Part shown: in pieces, positions 47,279 to 59,513 of the stretch | Numbering within the stretch: position 1 is the stretch's first letter | Layout of the letters: each line of letters begins with the position of its first letter | Assembly: GCA_948146395.1 (NCBI GenBank) | Contig: OX411559.1 | Location: 31,898,708-31,962,707, forward strand | Direction: 5' to 3' | Source of the DNA: Fragum whitleyi | Lineage: Eukaryota > Mollusca > Bivalvia > Cardiida > Cardiidae | DNA length: 64,000 nt | Made by a program: the position numbers and the translations under genes | Notes under the pieces: generated by a model | The model's database searches: none | What the model saw: only the letters and a program-made list of their open reading frames with translations | Told to the model about the DNA's origin: nothing

Positions 47279-47284
47279 AAATAA
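47279..47284 (+). promoter_or_regulatory. LTR polyadenylation signal
   Basis: AATAAA about 70 bp before the LTR 3' end, in the expected place for the R/U5 region. Confidence 0.55.
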
Positions 47285-47434
47285 AATTTGGAAATGCACA
47301 TCCTGACTCTTTACTGACCCGTATCCAAGCCAACCGCTCAGCCGTCTTGTGACAGAGTGACCGTCTTGTGACAGAGTGAATGTTTGGAATGAGTGAATGG
47401 AGCGCTAAGTGAGTGATTTAGAATGATTTTGATT

Positions 47435-47526
47435 GAGAAAAATGTCAATTTCACGATATAACTAACTATACATGGTACTTGAGAAAAATGTCAATTTCAC
47501 GATGTAACTAACTATACATGGTACTT
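47435..47526 (+). repeat. Two-copy 46-bp tandem repeat
   Basis: GAGAAAAATGTCAATTTCAC ... CATGGTACTT occurs twice in a row with one substitution (ATATAAC against ATGTAAC). The first half of the unit is shared with 27630-27660. Confidence 0.85.
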
Positions 47527-47690
47527 CTCCACATTGTGATATATGACTTCAAAAAGTTTCAAGTTCTTAGCATTCACGGTTTTGGAGTTATGTTGTGGAC
47601 AAAAGTGAGACGGACAGATGGTCAGACAGACAGATAGAATCCAGCAAACATGTAATCCCCCAACCAGTAACCGGTGAGGAAATAATTTAG

Positions 47691-47721
<31 letters not shown>
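47691..47721. repeat. Poly-A tract (A31)
   Basis: It directly follows a GACGGACAGATGGTCAGACAGACAG repeat end (about 47610-47640), so it may be the boundary of a repeat element. Confidence 0.75.
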
Positions 47722-47723
<2 letters not shown>

Positions 47724-48230
47724 GAATAAATTGATTTTCGTGAATACGTTATTATAATGTCTCATTTTACAAATATGAAATTTTTACTTTAATTTTCTAC
47801 ATGAGTATAGAGGTCAAATTATTTTCAGACGCCATGCACAAAGATGTTTATCTATTTTAGTTTAGAAAATGACATGTATAACGTTTTCATAAATGTCTAC
47901 TGTAAAAGCCATGGTTTAGTACATAAACACAAGCGCGCGCTTACACGTGCGCAACTTCCCTAATATACGTATATGAATAAGAATCTTGCACTTTAAAATC
48001 ATGAAAACGTTGTTTGTCTAGTTGTCAAATACTGAGATATACAAAATAACCACACATATTTTTACACGTTAAATCAAACAAATGCAACAAAATGTGGATT
48101 CATTTCATGCTGCCATACAATTTATATATCTTCGTAGTTTCAGAAAGTTTATGGAAATTTTGTCATCATATTGTGTCGCGCAATCGATGAACCTAAGAAT
48201 ATTTTCTTTCATTTCTAACATCAGCTGACA

Positions 48231-48359
48231 TGCGTTCAGGATGACAAAACTGTGCGAACAGGTTGCCATCTATTCCCCGCTGTGTATGAAAGTGCACGTG
48301 CAAAGCTTGGTAAAATGGGCAAACTATTTTCGATCAAACGTTTAGTGTTTCTGAACGCA
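48231..48359. repeat. Short element with TGCGTTCAG ends
   Basis: TGCGTTCAGGA at the left and TTCTGAACGCA at the right are inverse. The body shares GCGTTCAGGATGACAAAAC with 30312. It is probably a MITE of about 130 bp. Confidence 0.5.
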
Positions 48360-48362
48360 GGA

Positions 48363-48522
48363 CAGGGCCCCGTTTTACTAACGAACGAACGAATTCTTTT
48401 TGCATAATTACTTGAAACAACAAACCTGATTGGTCGGATCTGTTTCTTCGTGCAATCAGATTTCTTGTTACACTATTTACACAACAACGTGGTCGTAAGA
48501 TCGTTAGTAAAACGGGGCCCTG
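48363..48522. mobile_element. 160-bp palindromic MITE
   Basis: CAGGGCCCCGTTTTACTAAC and its inverse GTTAGTAAAACGGGGCCCTG are the two termini, abutting the inverted duplication that follows. GGGCC-type ends fit PIF/Harbinger or hAT MITEs. Confidence 0.75.
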
Positions 48523-48803
48523 GGGCCGGTTTCATCAAACTGTTTAGGACGTGTTTTGTCTTTAAAACGTCCTTGGACATTTTTAAGACAGAAATCGGGG
48601 TTCATTAAACTCGAGGGATTTAGGAAGTTCCTAAATTTTGTCCCAAACGTAGGACACCGATTTTGGCGCGCTACGTGATATTTTTGTCTTAAATTTTGTA
48701 TTAAAGGAGAAATGCCTGCAATTTTCAATATTTTAGTTAAAGTAAGATTTATCCTCTTGATAGAATAAGTTGTCTTTAGCATGTGTTACAAAATTCAAGT
48801 GAA

Positions 48804-48968
48804 TGGCTCCAGAAAAAACATACAAATTACGAAATATCAAAGCTTACGCTCGAAAACGTCGATGACGTAGACGACACAGAGGCTGTACTATTACTTTGGG
48901 TTACCTCCGCAAACAGTCGAGCTAAATACGACGAAAGTATTGTGGCATATTACTGCCACGAGATACAA
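48804..48968 (+). pseudogene. Remnant basic ORF in left arm
   Basis: In the frame of ATG 48804 the peptide begins MAPEKTYKLRNIKAYARKRR, meets a stop, and continues RRRHRGC. The right arm on the minus strand (about 53315 down to 53220) has the matching MKVYARQRRCRRRHGGC without that stop. The shared YAR-RR-RRRH-GC pattern shows both arms descend from one coding segment. A nuclear basic N-terminus of a transposon protein is plausible, but the function is unknown. Confidence 0.4.
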
Positions 48969-49492
48969 GGTAGTAAAATTACGATAGTTTGAAAAAAATA
49001 ATGACAAGAGAAAGTTTCTTTTAAGTTTTATCTTGATCATAATTTTTATCTTCATAAAACCAGTGTGCTGGTAATATCTATTATCTCACTTTTGTAACGT
49101 TTAACGCCCACTACTGACATCAAGGTAAAGATATTATGATAGAAATTCCGATTCCTATAAATAGAAAACTCATGCGCATAACATTTCCTGTATGTAAGTA
49201 CTGGAAAACTCTCATCCGGAGGATGCAAATAAAATAAATCGGAAAGCATAGTCTCAGTAAATGTCATTTTTAGACTCACAATAATCTTTTTTTGATGTCA
49301 GTAGTGGGTATTATCGTAGAAAAAGTCAAGATACTAGGTACAAATATCACGCAAGTATTATTGAGAAAATTTTGCCTTACGAGATAAACTTGCCTGGACA
49401 GGTTATCTTATCGTGATATTGATATCCTGTATCTTGTTGCAGAAATATGCCATCATTAGATAGGGAATGAAAGTTTTTATTCCCTTTTTTAA

Positions 49493-50097
49493 TCAAGAGG
49501 CCCACGAGTGCCTGTGACGTTCTACTTACTCCCTTGAAAACCTATAGCATTACACATCTAAGATATAATTATGTGTAATTTGGGAGTATTTACTGAAAAT
49601 TCATGCCACTAAAGCTTTCAAAAGAAATGGAAAGGACATTTCTTTCATATTTTCATTTGTCCCTTTGATACTTGAAGGCCCTGACCCATTTTCAAAATTC
49701 ATACGATCCATACGTTGGTACAATTATTCTCTGAAAATTTGAAGCAAATCGGACGAAACTGGTTTATTTATCGCTATGGGGATATTTAAATTAAATTTCC
49801 ATAAGGCCCCTTTACCCATGATACTTTACTCACCAGACCGATTTTCAAAAGGAACGAGCATTATGATAGTTCAATCATTCTGTAAAAAAATTGAATCGGT
49901 TTCCATATACTTGACGGACCTGACCCATTTTCTAAAGGAATCGTTCTTAAGATGATTCAATTATTTCGTAAGAGTTTGAAGCAAATCGGATGAAAACTGT
50001 GAGCTCTATCGCGAAAACAAAAGATAATCAAGCTCGCTCGGATGGCAAACACGCCATCTCTTCATCTCTTCTAGCCTTCAGCCAGTACAGCTAAAAA
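49493..50097 (+). repeat. Repeat inside left arm (AAGAGGCCCACGAG family)
   Basis: It starts TCAAGAGGCCCACGAGTGCC and ends CCTTCAGCCAGTACAGCTAAAAATAG, with units carrying TTTGAAGCAAATCGGA. Its inverse partner in the right arm runs from 53172 leftwards. It was therefore present before the duplication or is part of the element. Confidence 0.55.
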
Positions 50098-52107
50098 TAG
50101 TACCTTCATCGTTTTTAGAATTGCTTGCGAAGTCCAATTGACTGAAAGTCATTTAATCAGTCCGAAGTCATTATTCCTTGAAAGAACCTGCAATATTTCG
50201 ATTTTGCTTAACATTTTCTTTTTGACATTGATTTAGTGAAATGTTAGTCTTGATGTTTTTTCGGCCAATCGAAAGGCAACGAAATATTACAGCGTCACCC
50301 AAACAAGCAATACATCGTGTAGATTCTCTTTCTTGATTATTGATGTGCGTTGTAAGAGTGGGTCCTTTCATGATATTGATGGGTAGAACACAGAAAGTGG
50401 TTTGAAGCGTACAGCTCTTGAATGGAAATTATCACAAGCTATAAAAGAAGATTTTTTTGGGGGGGCATGAAAGTGAAGTTATATTGATGAAAGAAGCCAA
50501 TTAACAATTTCGAAAAAAAAGGTCTAAAAAGAAAATAAGAGCGTTGATGTGGTGATTTATGAAGAAAGGAAAAATGACATACATTACTATATTAGAACCG
50601 GAAGTTAATAAGAAATATATATATAGCAAAAAGAATTCTGTTAAAATGAAAAAATTAAGTCACATTTATCTGAACTAAAATCTAACTTTTGGTAAAGACG
50701 CGGAACAGACTCTTTTTTGCAAACTTAATTAGCCTACAAGTTACAATGTGGCTTCTGGCTCAGTTCAACCTCTTTTCTTTTACGTCTTAACGACAGAGAT
50801 GTCAGTAAATTTTCCTCTTTGCCACTTGTAAGGAAAGTTGAGATCTTAAAAACATTTTTGTCAACCTTTAGTGGGTAAACCTGAATTTTCTCCCGATCGT
50901 TTATCTTACACAGTTTACTCTTTACTGATAACATTAAATTTGAGGGGAAATCAATCCACACTGCTATAATTAGCTTGCACGTGATTTTATCACTCGCTTT
51001 TTGTGGCTTTTTAATCGAGCATAGTTAAAGTAAGACACAATTTGTTGAAACGCGAATTTACGTCCTAGGAACTTTGTAGGATGAATTGATGAAACTGACT
51101 TACGAACATCCCAGGATATATCGTAGGGCATTTTTAAGATACACCCTAGGACACTTATTGATTAAACAGGCCCCAGGGGCCTGTTTCATCAATACATGTC
51201 CTGGGATGTGTCTTAAAAGTGTCGTAGAACACATCATAGGATGTTCGTAAGTCAGTTTCATCAAAACATCCTAAAAAGTTCCCAGGACGTGGATTTGTGT
51301 TTCATCAAACTTGTCCTAATTTAACCATGCTCGATTAAAAGGCCCAAAAAAGCACGTGATAAAATCACGTGCAAGCTAATTATAGCCGCGTTGATTGATT
51401 TTCCTTCAAATGTGAAATATACTGTCAGTTAGGAGAGAACTAATAAAGATAATCGAACGGGAGAGAAACTTAAGGTTAAGGTTAACTCGACAAAAATATA
51501 AGACCTCACCATCGCTTAAAAGCGACAAAGAGGCGAAGTTGCATTCAACTCTATCAGAATAGAGACTAATTATAAGAAAAGAGGTAGAACTGAGCTAAAC
51601 ACAACCAGGTATTTCATAAGGTTTGGAAAAAGTACATTTGCCGTTTCTACAAGAAATCGGTTTTCAGATCGATAAAATGTGCCTCAAAAATTGTCGTTTT
51701 TAAAGAATTCCTTTTTTATTTGTATATCTCACTACATTAAATTTCGGTACTTATGTAGTTCGAATTTCATGATTTCTTTCGTCATAAATTATCACGTTAA
51801 CGCTTTCAATATCTTTCGACACTTTTTTCCGACAATGTAACAATTTCGTTGCCTTCCAATTTACCGAGAAAAACAAAATTGGCTGTTATTTTACACAGTC
51901 AATTATAAAAAGACGATGTTCAGCAAAACCGAAATATTACAGCATCATCAGAGGTAAAATGACACTGGACTAGTTATAAGACAACCAGTCATTTGCAAAG
52001 CACTTCTCAAAACGATGAAGGGTATCGCGATAGAGTCATCAATGTTCATCTAATTTGCTTCAAACTTAAACAAAATAATTGTATCAACATTAGGATGGTT
52101 CCTTTAG

Positions 52108-52893
52108 ACAAGAGGCACATGAGAGCCTGAATCGCTCCGCTGTATTTTATATATCCAATGAGAAACTCTGCAGATAAGGAAGTTCACAAGAAAATTCGTG
52201 AAGAATACAGAGAAACTTATTCTAGTGTAGGCTAAATCTTTTAAAAAGGAAACCATATTTTAAAGTATATATCAGTACTGATTCTAAAAGGAAATGTTTC
52301 TTATCTATTATATGGATAAGTCTTGATGAGTCGTGATGGATATTTATCTACGAAACAATCTAGTTGATAATCATCCTTTTTAATTACACTCTAGTTTTCA
52401 AAGAAAGAGTTGGTTCATGCGAGTTTTTTAAGTTTTCAGAATAAAATAAATGCCCTGCCCTGCTACGCCTTTTTATTTAAATCGGCCTAATGGTTTTGGA
52501 GGAAACATATTTAAAGTCAAAATAAGCCCCGCCCTGCCACGCCCATATTTGGGGGTCAATCAAAATGTCTTTTACAATGGGCATCCATGACAAGTTTCAT
52601 TGAAATCACCCAAATGGTTTGGGAGGAGAAGATTTTTAAAGATTTTCAAATGAGAAAATGCCCTGCCCTGTCATGTCCATATTTGGAGGTCAATCAAAAT
52701 TTCTTGAACAATTTTAGAAGTAAGTCATCCAAGAAACATTCTACCAAGGTTTGTGAAAATCCGTCCGTTTAATTTGGAGAAGATGTTTAAAGAAAAAAAG
52801 TTTACACACGAACGGACGGAAGGACCGACGGACGCACGACGGACACACTGCCATGACAATAGCTCGCTTGCCTTCGGCCAGTGGGGCTAAAAA
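52108..52893 (+). mobile_element. Hairpin-ended element inserted in right arm (empty site in left arm)
   Basis: It starts ACAAGAGGCACATGAGAGCC and ends CTTGCCTTCGGCCAGTGGGGCTAAAAA, preceded by CGGACGGAAGGACCGACGG. The left arm, read inversely, has the uninterrupted sequence CCTTTAGAAAATGGGTCAGG, whereas the right arm has CCTTTAG, the element, then TGGGCCAGG. This fixes both ends and shows no long target duplication, consistent with a Helitron/Helentron-like mechanism. Confidence 0.8.
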
Positions 52894-54118
52894 TGGGCCA
52901 GGTCCGTCAAGTATAGCGGATATATTGGTCTACGGAAATTAGATAAAATCATGATACATTCCACATTTGTAATTCCATTTGCTTCAATTTCTTTTAACAG
53001 ATTAATCGAACTTTCATAATTATCGTTCCTTTTGAAAATGGCCTGTGTCCGTGAGGTATCACGGGCCTTATGGAAATTAAAATATCTTTTTCGCGATATA
53101 TTAAACAGTTACATAGGTGTCATGCCATAAGAACCAAGTAGAGCGTCCTTTGCTCTCGTGGTGCCTCTAGTTTAAAAATAACACAATTTCATTCTCTTTT
53201 TTTTTACATTTAAGCTCGACTGTTTTCGAAAATAAAACTCGAGATGGTGATACAGCCTCCATGTCGTCTACGGCATCGTCGTTGTCGAGCGTAAACTTTC
53301 ATTTTTTGCAATTGATTTGGTATTTCTGAAGGCTATCAGCTGAAACTCTTAACACATGATAAATGCCACTTATACTGATAGGAGGGTAAACCTAACTGTA
53401 TTTTCTTATACATTATGTCAAGAAATTTGGTCCACTTTCGAGTACTTGATAGCCGAGGTTGGTAAGCGTTTGTGATGCTCTTGTTTATTAGCCATGCTTA
53501 TTTCCTATATCGCAATAGAACACAAAATGCTCAACCCTAGCTATCGTTTCGAACTCAAGAGGGTCTCCTTGTAAAGGTGGAGAATCTCATGTCGGATGCA
53601 TAGGCGATCCCGGGATGCTTTTTCTGCGGACTTGTAACATCGCCCTCCACGTGTACTATTTTGTAAATATCCAGAGAGAGCATCGTCACTCTGTGTACTG
53701 TGTTGTCTCTACACAATTGCTCGGTGCTCCTACTGCATACTTGCGCCAATTAAGGCAATGTCGATATCATTTCACTACGCATTCAGACTGCTCTAGCAAT
53801 TTTTGGATCGCAACAAGAACACAATGAGGATTGCCATCCCCATCTGGCCAAATATTCTAGTTTCCTTTAGTCTCACTTAATCCTCTTTGTCCTTTCTTCA
53901 TCAAAAGTTTGGAAAAGAGAAGCCATGTCTTCTTTACAAACAATATTTAAGACAAAAGTATCACGTAGGTCGCCGAAATCGGTGTCCTACGTTTGGGACA
54001 AAATTAAGGAACTTCTTAAATTTCTCGAGTTTGATGAAACCCGATTTGTGTCTTAAAAATGTCCTAGGACGTTTTTAAGACAAAAATACGTCCTAAATAG
54101 CTTGATGAAACAGGCCCC

Positions 54119-57067
54119 TGGACTCTAGATTGAATGTTATCGCTGCACAGACTCGAACCTTGATGACTGTAGAGCGAACTTCTGTTTTGAAACAAACTTT
54201 AAAACTGTAGATATACACGCATCGGTTCATATTGTAATCATTTCTAGATGTCTTGAAACGAATCTCAGGTTCTTAATCAGTATTAATTGCCTGCTGTTCT
54301 TTAAGTTATAGTTTTTCTATTAGTTTTCCCTCCTTTTTTCAGATCGAAATATCGTTTCCAGCTAAGTTGCAGTTATCTAAGTCTACCATTTAGAATTGAA
54401 TTATTTACAGGTTAACAAATGTTTAACTCACGCATTTTTCCAAAGATACAATCAAATTAAGTTAGATTCAAGATTTATCGAAAAATGCTTATAACAGTCC
54501 TCTTGAACAAGATACTGGAAAGAAAATGGGTGCATTCCTTATCGTTCGCCGAAAAATTCCTTTCAACAATAGATACAAACGAGAGCAATTACTTTATAAG
54601 TCTATGCGGTTTATCAGGTTAAGGCAAAATATAGATTTATTTACTCCAAACAACTTCAACTTTTCAAAGCGTTGAAGTTCAACAATACTTCAAAAATATA
54701 TTCACATCAATTTTTAACCTTGCCACATTAAAATTAAAGAGTAGCATCACCTTTCTTTAACTCTTTTTGGACAGTTTATATACGAAACAGCTTAATTTTG
54801 AAAGCAGTCGTGTTAATCTTCTCTTGAAAATAAATTCATTCTTTTTAATCAAGTCATTTTTGTAAAGTCTACTATATACCTTTACAGACAAATAAAAATA
54901 TTAAATTGAGAAATCTAATACTTAATGATTAAGGCACAAATTACATGCCGGTACGTCTGTGAATATTTCGAATAAAGTCACACTTTCTTGAGAGATGTAA
55001 TTCAAGATCAAGAATCAGAATTGAACTTTCTGGATGATTCAGTGTTACAAAATGAAAATTATTCCGAAAACTGATTTACACCGCTTAAGTTCCTACGCGA
55101 TGACAGAAGAAATCAATGAGCCCTTGTTGGAATGAGTCGCAGAACGTGTTCGAACTATTAAAATTAGTGAAAAGTCATTAAATACAGTTAAGTGAAACAC
55201 AATACCTTATTACTATTTTTTAGAGGGATCTACAATGACAAAATTCTTCGTTACCACTAGAAAAACGCAAGCAACTACATTGCAAACTGGCTATTGAGTT
55301 GTGTTGCCTTAGCAGACATATGGAGGCGACAGTAAAAAGATTTGATTCATGAACTTCATTTTGAAAAAAAGCGAATATCATTTGACGTCGCAGTAACTTC
55401 AGGCTATTTTATGAAATTTTCATATTGTCTTGTTTCAAATTATTGCAAAAATAAATACATTGCGTCAAATAGGCATATCCATATATCATTTCAAAGCTAT
55501 TTGATAGCGCTAACTTACTATTTATGAAAAATTACAATCATAATTGAAATGAGGGAAACATACCAATTGAAATATTAAAAAACGGAAAAAATCGCATGTA
55601 ACGCGTAACATGCCTCGCGTACACGGGTTATTCAAATTGTCATAAAACTGGTAATAAACGTTAGATTTTCACAAAGTCATCGGACGTTGGACGTAATATG
55701 GCGCGAATTTCGTACGTTTGTGACGTTATTTAGGGAAAAAACATCCGGTTTATAAAATGGCGGAAAGTGTAACGCAGTGAAAAATGACGTAAAAAAGCAC
55801 AGTAGAATTTTTTGACGTGATTTTTTCCTAACTAAATAGAGGTAAGTGAACAATTTAAAGACATTTTTAAAAAATGGTCTAATTTTAATTTTTATATAAA
55901 ACATTTCGAATTTTTTCGTGTATTTTTTCGATGTATAAACATCGCCTGAAAAAGTCTGAAAAAATGTCACGCTTTTGGAAATGACGTCATTTTTTTCTCA
56001 CCGTTTTTGGGAAAGGATTTCGAAAGTACATCAAATGACAACAAACTTGAATTAAAAAAAACTAGAAAAATGGTCAGTCCAAATTTTCTATAGGTATATA
56101 ACAATCTATGATTTAGCCAAAACCCGCTTAATGTGAAGATCTTGAAAAAGTCTGAAAAAATGTCACGCTTTGGCGTTTTGATAACGTTGTAAGCGACGCA
56201 AATTACTTATAAAACCGATTATGTTTTTTTTTTCGGTAATAACGGCGTGTTTTTTTGTTTGTTTTTTTATTGCCTTTTTCGTCAATTTCATGTTCGGTCC
56301 CCTATAACACGCATGAAACATCCAAATCGAAATTTCATATTTTTTTTACGATATTATGTTAAAAAACAACAAATAAATCATAGGCTAAGATGGCGTGATA
56401 TTTCCCTCTGATAATGTCTTGAGAAATGTCGTTGGTATACAAATGCTAAGTCGTAGACCTGGTCGATAGTACGCTTGTGGAGTTAGTGGTTGGTAGATTA
56501 GTTTACAAGCGTTAATAAATCATAACAACAAGCAGGGCGTTTAGCGCACACGTCTATAGAAACCTATATGAAACTATATAGCGTATTAGAAGCATACTGT
56601 TAAAATGAACATGAATGACATTAATTCACGTCTCTATTTAAATTCTCTGAAAAAGAACCTTCTGCAGCTGTTTGGAAAAAAAATAATTCTCAAGGATTTT
56701 TCTTAGAGATTGTACCTATAGTTTGATTCAAGCTGTGGTGACGATGTTTTCAAATAACATCGACGATTTGTCACGATACACTATATATACAAATTATAAA
56801 TTCTAAATATATTAAACAAATGAATCATAAATTTATTAGCGCGAAGTCATTTGAAAGTAAATTAATTAACTTTTCATAAAAAAATTAGATTTCTAAAGAT
56901 ATTATATCTCGAATTTTCGAACAGCGTCGAAGAATTTCTAAAGAGTCGCGATAATTATTTCAATTCCTAAAACAGAAACAAACACACAAACATAGCGCGT
57001 TTACTTCATAAATCAATTATATCTTTGACATCACTAAAGGAATGAAATCTAATTTTTTTTCTGTTGC
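54119..57067. other. Gene-free stretch
   Basis: No gene seen. A 33-bp phrase TGAAAAAGTCTGAAAAAATG-TCACGCTTT occurs at about 55947 and 56141, suggesting a diverged tandem unit of about 195 bp. ATGGCGGAAAGTG near 55757 sits in a TATAAA context but opens no ORF of note. Confidence 0.45.
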
Positions 57068-58594
57068 TCTTTTAGGAAAAATGTTTACTGAGACGGTGGA
57101 ACGCAATTAACAGAAAAAGTAAAAAATCAACAAAATTTACTATAACAACAAGCAGAAATATAAAAAGACAGAAACAAGTCCGCAAAAAGAAAAACCAGTG
57201 TCTCCTTAAACAAAACGAAAACAAAATCAACGATTGAGACAATTGACAAAGGATCAGAAGTTGAAGTATTTGAGGGAGCGAGTAAAAAAATACAGGGCGA
57301 AATAACGGGAATCAAACAGTCATCGTGACACAACGAACCATGGATATGAAATGATTGAATTCACAAACAGAATGCAAAAACACCGGGCAGCAAAAAAACT
57401 TTAAAAGGTTTTATCGCAAACCCCTAAAAAGCGCGCAACTGCTCTCGTTGCTTATCTGACAGTGCAAAAAACGCCCAAGTCTCCTACAATAAAAACTATT
57501 GAAAAGTTGGACATCTTAAATTCTCTAGATGAAAAAAAATTCAAATGACTTAACCCGGGCAATTGTTAACGATGTGAAGAAAGCACTTGAAAGTACTAAA
57601 AAAAGAAGAAACAGTGACAACAACACAGCCAGAAACATAATTCTTGCAGCAGTAAGTGGCGAAAATGTCAGAGAATTGAGAGGTCAATCCGGAGCAGCGA
57701 AACGACTTGGGTTACCCGTAAGACGAATGGCAAATGGAATTAGGGTGCGGACAAAGGTTATGACATCTGACGCGTCATGTTGGACTGTAACCCAAAGAAA
57801 GTAGATCGAGCCACATTTCAGAAGATGAAAAAAGGACTGCATATGACTTTTGGCTCAATCCAAGTATTTCAAGGCTAACTGGAAACAAAAGGGACATAAA
57901 GAGAGAGCGACTTGGACCACGAGTATACGCAAGCCATATGGTACAGGTTCTTGAAAAAACTCAGTCGGAAGTCTACAGGTCTTTTAAGGATACTTACCCT
58001 ACAATAAACATGTCACAAAGATCATTCGAAGCATGTAAACCTTTATTCGTGAGATCTGTTAGATCACAAGATCGTAATACATGTTACTCCAGATATCATA
58101 TAGAGTTTAAAACGGTTTTTAACTCATGTATGGCTGAAAGAAAAAAGGTGTTAAGTTTGGAACAGAATCCAACTCAGACTATCCAATTTACCGCAGTTAT
58201 TCGGATCTTGTAGCAGAGTCGTTATGCCCTCAGTTAGAAGTTGAAAGCTATTCTCAGTTAGGATGCCTGAAGAGAGAATGTAACAACTGCGGGGTTCATA
58301 AGCTCAATATTTTACCAGAGGAACTTGATATGACAGACGATGCAGCCATGGTAAATTGGGAAAAATTTGAATACATCACCACAAAACATAAAGGAAACCA
58401 AGAGAGAAAAAAGCTTGTTCTGGTGAAAAAACATACCAAAATCGGACAACTTTTTTATATTTACTAAACCTACTATCGCCGTTTCCTGTACACCAGTTCA
58501 GATCTCTATGGCAAAACGATCAACTGCGAGCATTGGTTGGCAGCCTTGCATCCCAGGATTGTATATGTATTCATGACTTTTCAGAAAATTTTAG
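57068..58594 (+). pseudogene. Decayed gene, exon 1 (basic region to Cys cluster)
   Basis: Acceptor-like TTGCTCTTTTAG at 57064-57075. Pieces by frame: LRRWNAINRKSKKS (57085 on), LTKDQKLKYLRERVKKYRAK (about 57250), MQKHRAAKKL then TAA then KVLSQTPKKRATALVAYL (57374-57480), then a frame change and DVKKALESTKKRR ... SGAAKRLGLPVRR (57529-57760), a frame change, RTAYDFWLNPSISRL to CYSRYHIEFKTVF (57830-58140), a frame change, and SDLVAESLCPQ, GCLKRECNNCGVHKL and an FRSLWQNDQLRALVG helix. It ends TTTTAG before GTAATT. Confidence 0.7.
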
Positions 58595-59135
58595 GTAATT
58601 ATTATTTTTCATATTCAATATTCATAATTTTGTCCAGTTGAATAGACTGTACTCGGGGTATGACGTTATAAGATATATTAACTGTATTCTATGTAACCCA
58701 TAGTAGCGCAAAAAAGTTTAAATGTCCTGGTGAGTTCCAGCATAGGTCATTTGAAATTGGTTAACATTACCAAAATGTTGCGGTAGAATGACCATACTTC
58801 ATCTCAGAATGCACATAGAAAGCGAAAAGTTAAAATTCAACTAGCTTATTGCGTTGTAATAATATTGCCCGATTAACTTTTTACATGGCATGTGTATTAT
58901 TTGTAAAATCAGATCGAATCCTTAACTACCCATTTCAAGACAACTCGATTTGGTAAGTTCTTCAGTTTTACCACAGAGTACTTTGGCTAAATCTGCGGTA
59001 AAATGATAACGAGTAGAGGTAATCAAAATGATGAAACTACAGCCCATACACAAACACCTATAATATGATATAGAAAAACTTCAAAAGTGAACTTAAATGC
59101 ATGTAAGTAACGGTTATTCTTTACTGTCTTTTTAG

Positions 59136-59513
59136 ATGTGCAGATAAAGATGACCTTCAGTCAAATTACTTTCAACGATCCGAAGTAACTCTACACGTCA
59201 CAGTCATACACAGACATGCGCTTCTAGAGATCGACAGGAAGGAGAGTACCGATGAAGATCCGCATATTGTGACCGAGCATTTTTTCGTAATCAGCGACGA
59301 CGACAAACATGATCACCATTTCGTCCACCACGCTCTTATTACAGGATTACCTACGATCAATAAACTACAATGTTAACACCATGCATGAATGGACCGATGG
59401 TTGTCAGGCTCAATATAAGTCGCGATACTGTATTGGAGATGTCAGCTATGCATGTCATGACTTTGGATATAAAAGAATAATAAGAAATTACTTCGAGACA
59501 TCTCATGCGAAAG
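59136..59513 (+). pseudogene. Decayed gene, exon 2 (RNase H/DDE-like core)
   Basis: After TTTTTAG the codons read CADKDDLQSNYFQRSEVTLH, then EDPHIVTEHFFVISDDDKHD; a 1-nt shift near 59335 moves the frame to LLLQDYLRSINYNVNTMHEW. The motif TDGCQAQYKSR follows and then YACHDFGY, IRNYFETSHAKG. The donor is AAAG|GTTGGC. The candidate catalytic Asp lies in TDGC. Confidence 0.75.

Larger units (their letters stand above)
45901..47354 (+). mobile_element. Solo LTR, ~1.45 kb, 5-bp TSD
   Basis: It begins TGTCACATTAAG and ends CTTGTGACA, i.e. inverse TGTCACA/TGTGACA termini of an LTR. GAGTG precedes it (45896-45900) and follows it (47355-47359). It contains a TATA box and an AATAAA 75 bp before the end. 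The two flanks join into a sequence like 27540-27650, a related empty site. No internal gag-pol region or second LTR is present, so it is a recombination product. A 5-bp duplication fits Ty3/Gypsy or BEL; the superfamily is undecided. A 19-bp ACCGTCTTGTGACAGAGTG repeat follows the right end. Confidence 0.85.
48522..54118. mobile_element. 5.6-kb imperfect inverted duplication with Harbinger-like ends
   Basis: Left outer end (GGGGCCGGTTTCATCAAACT) and right outer end are inverse for about 190 bp, including CCCAAACGTAGGACACCGATTT. The centre at 51169-51181 is GGCCCC-A-GGGGCC, with TGTTTCATCAA on both sides, so each arm (48522-51174 and 51176-54118) is bounded by the same terminus. Inner matches: 48800-48930 with 53210-53335; 49493-50050 with 51990-53172; 50870-51174 with 51176-51500. 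Arms differ by many substitutions and insertions, so the event is not recent. Terminal sequence resembles animal PIF/Harbinger elements; that is inference. Confidence 0.8.

Noticed and set aside
45901..47354. Unique gene with TATA box and polyA signal
   Set aside because: No long ORF; inverse TGTCACA/TGTGACA ends and a GAGTG duplication identify an LTR.
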